Positions 1 to 6,472 of a stretch of 51,135 bases of DNA are shown here, in pieces. This DNA comes from an uncultured Opitutia bacterium (lineage in GTDB: Bacteria; Verrucomicrobiota; Verrucomicrobiia; Opitutales; Opitutaceae), in assembly GCA_903830425.1 (NCBI GenBank), contig CAIKTR010000013.1, positions 1 to 51,135 of the forward strand. The letters are read 5' to 3'. The notes below the pieces were generated by a model that was not told the origin of the DNA, ran no database searches, and was given only the letters and a program-made list of their open reading frames with translations. Within the stretch, counting starts at the first letter, position 1, and the number at the start of each line of letters is the position of its first letter. Position numbers and translations under genes: made by a program.

Positions 1-2
1 CG

Positions 3-25
3 ATTGTCACGTAATACGTGACAAT
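3..25. repeat. 23-bp palindrome, copy 1
   Basis: Two 11-nt arms, ATTGTCACGTA and its exact reverse complement, surround a single central A. It could be bound by a dimeric protein or form a hairpin. No T-run follows on either strand, so a simple intrinsic terminator is unlikely. Confidence 0.85.
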
Positions 26-194
26 GGGGTTTTGCTCCGAGCGGCCGGAACGACAGCGGAACAGCGAGAAAAAAGTCGGGGGCCACACGGGCAGGGCACA
101 CGAGCAGGCCACACGAGCAGGCCACACGGGCAGGGCACACGGAGCGAGGTCACCCGCAGCAGACGCCCGGCAAGCGGCTTATCCCGGAAAACCG

Positions 195-217
195 ATTGTC
201 ACGTAATACGTGACAAT
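195..217. repeat. 23-bp palindrome, copy 2
   Basis: Identical to the copy at 3-25, with the same flanks (CG before, GGGGTTTTGCTCCGAGC after). Confidence 0.85.
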
Positions 218-399
218 GGGGTTTTGCTCCGAGCAGCCGGAACGACAGCGGAACAGCGAGAAAAAAGTCGGGGGTCACACGGGCAGGCCACACGAGCAGG
301 GCACACGGGTAGGCCACACGAGTAGGCCACACGGGCAGGGCACACGGAGCGAGGTCACCCGCAGCAGACGCCCGGCAAGCGGCTTATCCCGAAAAACCG

Positions 400-422
400 A
401 TTGTCACGTAATACGTGACAAT
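400..422. repeat. 23-bp palindrome, copy 3
   Basis: Identical to the copies at 3-25 and 195-217. Downstream sequence is shared for about 30 nt and then diverges into an 11-nt repeat. Confidence 0.85.
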
Positions 423-561
423 GGGGTTTTGCTCCGAGCAGCCGGAACGACGACGGAACGACGACGAAACGACGACGAAACGTCGGCGGGACGTCGGCGG
501 GATGACGGCGGGGCGGGACGGGGGCACCCCCTGGCGGCAGCCCCGGGGCGGCGGCGGGGGA

Positions 562-1407
562 TTACGCGCGCAGCTGGGGGCGGGTGAAGGCGATGGCCTG
601 GCGCACGAAGGCATCCCCGTCGGGGCAGACGTTCTGGAAGATGCCGCGCCGGCAGCCGAAATCGCCGAGGCCGGTGTTGTAGCCCTCGAAGCCGACGTAC
701 TCGGCGCGCGTGGCGCGCAGGGCGGCGAAGATCTCCGGCCAGGGCAGCAGCCCGCCGCCCGGCACGCCGCGGTCGTTCTCGCAGGCATGCAGGCCCCAGA
801 GCCGGTCGCCGACCGACCGGATGGCCGCCGCATAATCGCGCACCTCGGTGACGAGGTGATAGGTGTCGAGCAGGAGGAACAGGTTGGGATGCGCCGCGAG
901 GGTGAGCAGCTCCAGCCCCTGGGCGGGGGTGTTGACCACGTGCGAGCGGAACCGGCTCATCGGCTCGACCACCAGCTTCACCCCGGCGCGCTGGGCGTGG
1001 GCGGCGAGCGTCTGCAGCCCCTCGGCGGTCCGCGGCAGCTCGTCGGCCGGCGGCCGGCGCTTCAGGACCTTGCCCGGCCGGCCGTAGAGCGCGCCCGCAT
1101 AGGCCAGGGCGCCGAGCTCGGCCGCCTGGTCGATGATCGCGGTGTGAAAGGCGAGGGCGGAGCGGCGGTTCTCCGGGTCGTCGTCCGACAGGTCCGCGCC
1201 CGCGGGCCAGGCGCCGCCCGGGCCGACCAGCAGGCTGATGCCGGCGGCCTCGGCGGTGCGGCGGGTGAGCGCGGCGGAGAACGGCACATCGAGCCCGACC
1301 GACAGCTCGATCGCCTCCAGCCCCAGCCCGCGCGCCCGGTCGAACAGGCCGACCTCGGCATCGCTCCAGCGTTCCATCCAGAGATAGATATGCGCACCCA
1401 GTTTCAT
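562..1407 (-). CDS. Sugar (phosphate) isomerase/epimerase, TIM barrel
   Basis: A 281-residue protein of the xylose-isomerase-like TIM-barrel family (D-tagatose 3-epimerase / AP endonuclease 2 fold). The expected metal and catalytic positions are visible in order: Glu in 'VVEPMSRF', Asp in 'LLLDTYH', His in 'GLHACENDRG' and Glu in 'GFEGYN'. I chose the ATG at 1407 (MKLGAHIYLW) because the family begins with this first strand; an in-frame ATG 12 codons upstream adds a tail unlike the family. It is the last gene of the leftward microcompartment operon, 66 nt after the rhamnulose-phosphate aldolase fusion. It may isomerise or epimerise a deoxyhexose or its ketose, but the substrate cannot be read from sequence. 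Confidence 0.85.
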   Translation of the reverse strand: MKLGAHIYLWMERWSDAEVGLFDRARGLGLEAIELSVGLDVPFSAALTRRTAEAAGISLLVGPGGAWPAGADLSDDDPENRRSALAFHTAIIDQAAELGALAYAGALYGRPGKVLKRRPPADELPRTAEGLQTLAAHAQRAGVKLVVEPMSRFRSHVVNTPAQGLELLTLAAHPNLFLLLDTYHLVTEVRDYAAAIRSVGDRLWGLHACENDRGVPGGGLLPWPEIFAALRATRAEYVGFEGYNTGLGDFGCRRGIFQNVCPDGDAFVRQAIAFTRPQLRA

Positions 1408-1473
1408 GGGAAAGCAGTGTCGCGCCGACGGGACGAGGGGCAAGTCACAAGCGCCGGGCCGGGCGGGGCGGGT

Positions 1474-3666
1474 TCAGCGCAGGAAGGCCTCCGGCAGGCC
1501 GCCGTCGACGGTGAGCACCTGGCCGGTGGTCTTGCTCAGCCGCGGGCTGACGAGGAGGAAGTAGGCCTCGGCCTGGTCGGCCGGCGTGATCGGCGCCTTG
1601 GTGAGGGTCCGCTCGGCATAATAGCGCGCGAGCTTGGTGACGAGCGAGGCGGTGGGCTCGTCGTCGGTGAAGGCGACATGGTACTTGGCGAGGGAGCTGA
1701 CGACGCGCTCGCGCGGGAACATGGCGGAGCCCTGCACGACGGTGGCGGGGGCGACGCCGTTGACGCGCACGAGCGGGGACAGCTCGACGGCGAGCTCGCG
1801 CACGAGGTGGCTGACGGCGGCCTTCGACGTGTCGTAGGCGAGGGTGCCCTTCTTGGCGACGACGGCGTTGGCCGAGGAGGTGAGGACGAGGCTGCCGCGC
1901 AGGCCCTGTTTTTTCCACGTCTTGGCGGCCTCATCGGCGACGAGGTAGCTGCCGGTGACGTTGACGTGGTAGGTGAAGAGCCACTTGTCATCCGGGATGT
2001 GGCCGGCGGCGTCGCTGGGCCAGATGACGCCGGCGGTGACGACGATGGCGTCGAAGCCGCCGTAGGCGAGGGCGACCTGGTCGAGCATCGCGCGGATGCT
2101 GGCGCGGTCGGTGATGTTGCAGGCCAGGCCGAGGGCGGGGCCGCAGGCGGAAATCCCCGACCCGGCCACGCCGATCCCCTGCCCGAGCCGGTCGGTGATT
2201 TCCTGCGCGGTGGCCGCGGCGGCCTCCGGCTGCAGGTCGACGCACACGAGGTGGGCGCCTTCCCGCGCGAGGCGGTGGGCGGTTTCCCGGCCGATGCCGG
2301 AGCCGGCGCCGATGACGATGGCAATCTGGCGGGCGAGCTCCTTCTCGGCGGGCATGCGCTTCAGCTTGGCCTCCTCGAGCCGCCAGTACTCGATGTCGAA
2401 CGCCTCCTGCGGCGGCAACGCGATGTAGCGGTCGATGGCCTCGGCGCCGCGCATGACCTCGACGGCGCAGTTATAGAACTCGGCGGTGACGCGGGACTCC
2501 GACTTGTCCTTGCCCCAGGTGATCATGCCGAGGCCGGGGATGAGCACGACGGTCGGGCTGGCCTCGCGCATGGCGGGGGAGTGGGGGTGCCGGTACTGCG
2601 CGTAATAGGCCGCGTAGTCCTGGCGGTAGGCCGCGAGGCCGGCGGTGAGCCGGGCCTTGAGGTCGGCGAGGCCCTCGGTCTGCGGGTTCCAGTCCACGTA
2701 GAGCGGCTTGATCTTGGTGCGCAGGAAGTGGTCGGGGCACGACGTGCCGAGCGCGGCGAGCCGGGCGGCATCCCGCGAGTTCACAAAGCGGAGAATCTTC
2801 TCATCCTCCTGCACCGTGCCGATGAAGCGCTGCTGCGGCGACACCTGCCCCCGGAGCCACGGGAGGAGGCCGGCGAAGAGCGCCGCGCGCTGCTCGGGCG
2901 CGAGCGTGGCGTACTGCGCGCCGCCGAACGCCGCGGCGTCGCCGCCCTTCGCGGCGTACTGCCGCTCGATGTAGGCCGCGGCCCGCTCGATGCAGTCCAG
3001 CGTGTAGGTGTAGCAGGCCCGCTCGTCCTGGTCCCAGGAGATGAAGCCGTGCTGGCCCATCATGATGGACTTCACCTGCGGCTGCTGCCGGCAGATCTCC
3101 TGCATCGCGAGGCCGAGCTCAAAGCCGGGCCGCATCCACGGGACGTAGGCCATCTCGCCGCCGAAGATCTCCTGGGTGAGCTGGGCGCAGCGGGCCGACG
3201 CGGCGATCGCGATGATCGCGTTGGGGTGCATGTGGTCGACGAACGGGGCCGGGATGAAGCTGTGCAGCGGGGTGTCGATGGACGAGGCGCGCGGGTTCAG
3301 GTTGAAGGTGGCGTGGCCGGCCATGGCGACCATGTCGTCCTCGGCGGTGGACTTGAGCCCCCGGTCGGCGCGCGCCGCGTAGAGGGCCTGCATCCCGATG
3401 AGCTTCGACTGGTAGAGGGACGAGAAATTTTCGCGCGTGCTGGTGCGGAGGTCGCCGCCGGAGCCCTTGACCCAGAGGACGGTGGCGGGCTGGCCGGTCA
3501 GCGGGTCCGTTTCCGTGAGCTTGGACGACGTGTTGCCGCCGCCGGTGTTGGTGATGCGCTGGTCGCTGCCCAGGAGCTGGGAGCGGTAGACGAGGCGGGC
3601 GACGGGATCGAGCGCCGCGGCGGCGGCCTCATCCCAGCAATAGTTGACGTGGCGGTAGGTTTTCAT
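1474..3666 (-). CDS. Bifunctional rhamnulose-1-P aldolase / short-chain dehydrogenase
   Basis: A 730-residue fusion. Residues ~1-430 are a class II aldolase: Gly-rich 'NTGGGNTSSKL' near 40-50, zinc ligands H145 and H147 ('DHMHPN') and H206 ('GQHGF'). Residues ~445-730 are an SDR dehydrogenase with the 'GAGSGIG' nucleotide motif (453-459), S598, and Y611/K615 ('YDTSK'). Members of this family cleave L-rhamnulose 1-phosphate to dihydroxyacetone phosphate and L-lactaldehyde and oxidise the lactaldehyde to lactate with NAD+. The length matches the known fusions. It is the twelfth gene of the leftward BMC operon. I see no encapsulation helix at either end, so it is probably cytosolic. Confidence 0.93.
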   Translation of the reverse strand: MKTYRHVNYCWDEAAAAALDPVARLVYRSQLLGSDQRITNTGGGNTSSKLTETDPLTGQPATVLWVKGSGGDLRTSTRENFSSLYQSKLIGMQALYAARADRGLKSTAEDDMVAMAGHATFNLNPRASSIDTPLHSFIPAPFVDHMHPNAIIAIAASARCAQLTQEIFGGEMAYVPWMRPGFELGLAMQEICRQQPQVKSIMMGQHGFISWDQDERACYTYTLDCIERAAAYIERQYAAKGGDAAAFGGAQYATLAPEQRAALFAGLLPWLRGQVSPQQRFIGTVQEDEKILRFVNSRDAARLAALGTSCPDHFLRTKIKPLYVDWNPQTEGLADLKARLTAGLAAYRQDYAAYYAQYRHPHSPAMREASPTVVLIPGLGMITWGKDKSESRVTAEFYNCAVEVMRGAEAIDRYIALPPQEAFDIEYWRLEEAKLKRMPAEKELARQIAIVIGAGSGIGRETAHRLAREGAHLVCVDLQPEAAAATAQEITDRLGQGIGVAGSGISACGPALGLACNITDRASIRAMLDQVALAYGGFDAIVVTAGVIWPSDAAGHIPDDKWLFTYHVNVTGSYLVADEAAKTWKKQGLRGSLVLTSSANAVVAKKGTLAYDTSKAAVSHLVRELAVELSPLVRVNGVAPATVVQGSAMFPRERVVSSLAKYHVAFTDDEPTASLVTKLARYYAERTLTKAPITPADQAEAYFLLVSPRLSKTTGQVLTVDGGLPEAFLR

Positions 3667-3709
3667 GAAAGCGAGGCAGGGGATCGGGCGGGGGCCGGGG
3701 CGGCGGGGG

Positions 3710-4639
3710 CTACGCGCGCTGCACCTGGGCGAAGGTGTCCTGGAGGGCGCGGGCGGAGGCCTGCAGCGCCTGCAGCTCCTTGGGCCAGAGCTCCACCGGG
3801 ACGTGGGCGAGCGCGCCGGCGCGGCCGACGACGGTGGGCACGCTGAGCGCCACGCCGCGGAGGCCGTAGGCGCCCTGCTGCACGGTGGAGACCGGGAGGA
3901 CCTGCCGGCGGTCGAGGGCGATGGCGTGGACGATCTCGGCGATGGTGAGGGCGACCGCCCAGCCGGCGCCGCCCTTGCGGCGGATCACCTCGGCGCCGCT
4001 GCCCTTGGTGCGCTCGAAGATCTGCGCCTGGAAGGCGGGGGTGCAGCCGGGATGCTTGGCCAGCGGCAGGCCGGCCCAGGTGGCGGACGACCAGACGGGG
4101 AACATGGAGTCGCCGTGCTCGCCGAGGATCAGGGCCCGCACCTGGGTGGGGGCGAGCGCCAGCTCCTGCGCGAGGAGCGAGCGGAAGCGCGCGGTGTCGA
4201 GCATCGTGCCCAGGCCGAGCACCTGCGACCACGGCAGGCCCAGCTGCGCGGCGGCGAGCTGGGTGAGAATGTCGACGGGATTCGAGACGACGAGGACGAG
4301 CGCGTCGCGGCGGAGGCCGGCGGCCCGGAGGGAGTCGAGGATGCCGGTGAACAGCGCGACGTTGCGGTTGATCAGGTCGAGGCGGGACTCGTCGGGCTTG
4401 CGGCGGAGGCCGGCGGTGATGACGAACACGTCGCTGTCGCGGGCCCGGGCGTAGTCGCCGGCGTAGATGCGCTGGTCGGCGCTGACGGAGGAGCCGTGCC
4501 GCAGGTCGAGCGCCTCGCCCTCGGCGAGGTCGGCGTTGGCGTCGAGCAGCTGGATCTCGGACACGAGGCCGGCGCACTGGAGGGCGAAGGCGGCGTTGGA
4601 GCCGACGCGACCGCCGCCGCCGATGATGGAAACTTTCAT
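3710..4639 (-). CDS. Lactate/malate dehydrogenase family protein (BMC-associated)
   Basis: A 309-residue NAD-dependent 2-hydroxyacid dehydrogenase. The N-terminal 'IIGGGGRVGS' is the Rossmann loop, D33 ('LLDAN') fits NAD binding, and the catalytic His lies in 'GEHGDSMFP'. The substrate loop reads 'AGLRRKPDESRLDLINRN': the residue before Lys-Pro is Arg (R80), as in malate dehydrogenases, where lactate dehydrogenases have Gln. The start at 4639 is fixed by the Rossmann motif; upstream sequence in this frame is a shadow of the aldolase gene. PVM-type BMC loci usually carry such a gene, thought to recycle NADH from the aldehyde dehydrogenase. No clear encapsulation peptide is seen. Substrate is uncertain. 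Confidence 0.88.
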   Translation of the reverse strand: MKVSIIGGGGRVGSNAAFALQCAGLVSEIQLLDANADLAEGEALDLRHGSSVSADQRIYAGDYARARDSDVFVITAGLRRKPDESRLDLINRNVALFTGILDSLRAAGLRRDALVLVVSNPVDILTQLAAAQLGLPWSQVLGLGTMLDTARFRSLLAQELALAPTQVRALILGEHGDSMFPVWSSATWAGLPLAKHPGCTPAFQAQIFERTKGSGAEVIRRKGGAGWAVALTIAEIVHAIALDRRQVLPVSTVQQGAYGLRGVALSVPTVVGRAGALAHVPVELWPKELQALQASARALQDTFAQVQRA

Positions 4640-4655
4640 GGAAAAAAGGAAGGGG

Positions 4656-4761
4656 ACGGAGGGTGGAAAAGCGAAAAGCGAAAAGCGGAAAGCGGAAGGC
4701 GGAAGGTGGAAAGGCGGAAGACGGAAGGTGGAGAGTCGAATTTCGAACAGGCGAAATTCGA
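4656..4761. repeat. Purine-rich spacer repeats and inverted repeat
   Basis: The 188-nt gap between the dehydrogenase and aldolase genes, unusually long for this operon, is filled on the + strand with short variants of GGAAAGCG/GGAAGGCG (about 4660-4735). A perfect inverted repeat follows, TCGAATTTCG at 4736-4745 and CGAAATTCGA at 4752-4761 with a 6-nt loop. It may be an mRNA processing or stability site inside the operon, or a dispersed intergenic repeat. No T-run supports a terminator. Confidence 0.7.
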
Positions 4762-4827
4762 ACAACGCCGGGCGGGAGGCGACAGCCTCAGGCTGCGCCC
4801 AACCGACCGGACGGCGGGGGACCGGGC

Positions 4828-5880
4828 CTATTTGGCGGCCAGGGCCTTGAGGATCTGCTCGGTGATCTGCTGGACCACGGCTTCGACCTGGGGGTCGGCC
4901 GCGGCGCGCGCGGGCGCGGGGGTGGCCGGGGTGGTGCCGGGGCGAAATTCGGCGCTGTCGCAGAGCTCGCACTCCTTGAGGTTGGCGCGCGGGTCGGGCA
5001 TGCCGAGCTTCTGGCGGAGGTTGACGAGCTCCTTGGCCTGGCCGCCGGAGAAGCGGTGCAGGCCGCCGCCGAGGCCGGCGGCGATCCAGACCGTGCGGCA
5101 GTAGGAATCGATGTTTTCCATCTTCCAGTAGGCGTCCTCCACGTCCTTGCCCCAGACGATGACGCCGTGGTTCTGCATGAGGACGGCCTGGTGGGTCTTG
5201 CCGACCTCGCCGACCTCGTCGGCGTTGGCGGGGGTGCCGGGCGTGCGGTACTGGGCGACGCCGATCTTGCCGAGGAACACCTCGGCCTCGGGGATGAGGC
5301 AGGAGGGGATGTCGACGTTGGCGATGGCGAAGGCGGTGGCGTGGGGCGGGTGCGCGTGCACGCAGGACTTGCAGGCGGGCTGGCGCTTCATGATGCCGAA
5401 GTGGGTGAGGGCCTCGCTGGTGCGCACGCGGGCGCCGGCGAGCTGCCGGCCGTCGAGGTCGACGAGGCACATGTCGTCGGGCTTCATGTCGCCCTTGCAG
5501 ATGAGCGTGGGGGTGCAGAGCGCGAGGTTGTCGCCGACGCGGATGGTGATGTTGCCGCCGTTGCCGTCGGTGTATTCGCGCTGCCAGAGGCGGCGGCCCA
5601 TTTCGCAGATGCGCTCCTTGAGGAGCTGGATGGCGGGGGAGCGGAAGAACTTCTCGATCTCGGCGGGGGTCTTGGGATCGGAGCCGGGGGCCCACTTGAA
5701 CTCGTAGTCGGGCACGCTGGGGCCGGCGGGCTTGGCGGCGGCGGCGGCGGGCTTGAAGCCGGGCTTGGCGCGGCCGCTGAACACGTCGCGGGCGGACGGG
5801 GTGAGGATGGCGCCGGCCGGCGGCTGTTCCCCCTTGCGGAGGAGCTCTTCGGCTTCGCGGGCGGTGATGAGGTTGGACAT
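4828..5880 (-). CDS. Class II aldolase with encapsulation peptide (fuculose/rhamnulose-P type)
   Basis: A 350-residue protein in three parts. Residues 1-33 form a small helical module ending 'GAILTPSARD'. An Ala/Pro linker follows. Residues ~75-300 are a class II aldolase with Gly-rich 'DGNGGN' (105-110), catalytic E156 ('TSEALTH'), zinc ligands H175 and H177 ('VHAHPPH') and H238 ('QNHGV'). After a second Ala/Pro linker, residues ~329-350 ('VEAVVQQITEQILKAL') form an amphipathic helix typical of BMC cargo encapsulation peptides. It is therefore the likely signature enzyme, splitting a deoxyketose 1-phosphate to dihydroxyacetone phosphate and lactaldehyde in the lumen. At ~350 residues it is much longer than a free FucA (~215). 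Confidence 0.92.
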   Translation of the reverse strand: MSNLITAREAEELLRKGEQPPAGAILTPSARDVFSGRAKPGFKPAAAAAKPAGPSVPDYEFKWAPGSDPKTPAEIEKFFRSPAIQLLKERICEMGRRLWQREYTDGNGGNITIRVGDNLALCTPTLICKGDMKPDDMCLVDLDGRQLAGARVRTSEALTHFGIMKRQPACKSCVHAHPPHATAFAIANVDIPSCLIPEAEVFLGKIGVAQYRTPGTPANADEVGEVGKTHQAVLMQNHGVIVWGKDVEDAYWKMENIDSYCRTVWIAAGLGGGLHRFSGGQAKELVNLRQKLGMPDPRANLKECELCDSAEFRPGTTPATPAPARAAADPQVEAVVQQITEQILKALAAK

Positions 5881-5891
5881 GGGAAGGAGGG

Positions 5892-6191
5892 TTAGGCGGA
5901 CGGCGGAGTGTAGAAAATCTGGTCGATGATGGCGGCGTTGAAGGCGTCGACCGGGGTCGGCTGGGTGAAGGGGACGGCGGCCTCCGCGCCCTCGGTGAAG
6001 CCGATGACGTGGCCGTGGGTGGCGCCGAGGTTGTCGTAGACGACGAGACTGCTGCCCGGCGCCAGGGGGGTCATGGGGGCGCCGGCGAACTGGGGGGCGG
6101 CGAACGGCTGCACGAGCAGGAACCGGCCGCCGCGGTAGGCGGGATCCTGGTGGGAGAGGGTGACCCGACCGATGACATGGCCCAGGCGCAT
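5892..6191 (-). CDS. BMC-P shell vertex protein (EutN/CcmL family) 1
   Basis: A 99-residue EutN/CcmL protein beginning 'MRLGHVIGRVTLSHQDP', the usual first strand of the family ('G.V.G.V..T'). The core 'LVVYDNLGATHGHVIGF' matches the 'D.lGAG.G..V' segment. Such proteins form pentamers that cap the vertices of the shell. It is 2 nt from the next BMC-P gene at 6194 and directly upstream of the aldolase. The start is set by the conserved N terminus; the longer open frame upstream is antisense noise. Confidence 0.93.
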   Translation of the reverse strand: MRLGHVIGRVTLSHQDPAYRGGRFLLVQPFAAPQFAGAPMTPLAPGSSLVVYDNLGATHGHVIGFTEGAEAAVPFTQPTPVDAFNAAIIDQIFYTPPSA

Positions 6192-6193
6192 GG

Positions 6194-6469
6194 TCAGGCG
6201 GTCTCCCGGGCGGGCTCGTCCACGAGGGCGAGGATGAGGTTGCGCAGGGGGGAGCGGGGGTCCTGCACGTACTCGCGCGTCTTGGACCCGTCGGTGGAGA
6301 TGAGGACGTGCTGGTGCTGGCCGGCGCTGAGGGGGTCGAGGGCGAGGATCGGGGGGCCCTCGGGGCGTCCGGCCTCGTCGATCGGCTGGCAGATGACGGT
6401 GCGGCAGCCGGCCATGCTCGGATGGCAGACGGACGAGACGATCACCCCATCGACGCGCGCCAGGATCAT
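6194..6469 (-). CDS. BMC-P shell vertex protein 2
   Basis: A 91-residue EutN/CcmL protein, 'MILARVDGVIVSSVCHPSM', with 'VICQPID' as second strand. It differs strongly from its two paralogues here. The usual 'DxxGAGxG' core is replaced by 'LDPLSAGQHQHVLISTDGS', a shift also seen in some CcmL relatives. It is packed between the aldehyde dehydrogenase (3-nt gap) and BMC-P 1. Pentameric vertex role inferred from family. Confidence 0.92.
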   Translation of the reverse strand: MILARVDGVIVSSVCHPSMAGCRTVICQPIDEAGRPEGPPILALDPLSAGQHQHVLISTDGSKTREYVQDPRSPLRNLILALVDEPARETA

Positions 6470-6472
6470 GGG

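Larger units (their letters stand above)
1..520. repeat. Nested tandem repeat array
   Basis: Three copies of one unit begin at 1, 193 and 398, and each opens with the same 23-bp palindrome. Copies 1 and 2 run on through a shared block into 13-nt sub-repeats (type CCACACGGGCAGG) and a shared end ('GAGGTCACCCGCAGCAGACG' onward). Copy 1 has four full sub-repeats (83-134) and copy 2 has five (275-339), which exactly explains the 192 versus 205 nt spacing. Copy 3 keeps only the first ~50 nt and then changes to seven 11-nt units (type GGAACGACGAC, 444-520). The array lies just past the 3' end of the leftward microcompartment operon and holds no credible gene. The left end of the window may cut it. 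Its function is unknown. Confidence 0.9.

Noticed and set aside
3-422. Palindromes as intrinsic terminators of the BMC operon
   Set aside because: No T-run follows either arm; on the + strand GGGGTTTT follows, which is not a U-tract adjoining the stem.
1-520. CRISPR array
   Set aside because: The repeated units are 192-205 nt with minisatellite tails, no 25-40 nt repeats with unique spacers, and no cas genes are nearby.
18-587. Short frames through the repeat array
   Set aside because: They arise because the 192-nt unit is a multiple of three; the encoded peptides follow the repeats, and the 205-nt copy breaks the frame relationship.
415-3846. 1143-codon open frame on the + strand
   Set aside because: It is antisense to the epimerase and RhaD-fusion genes, has only low-complexity Gly/Ala/Arg/Asp content and no domain. 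Very GC-rich coding DNA produces such long shadow frames.
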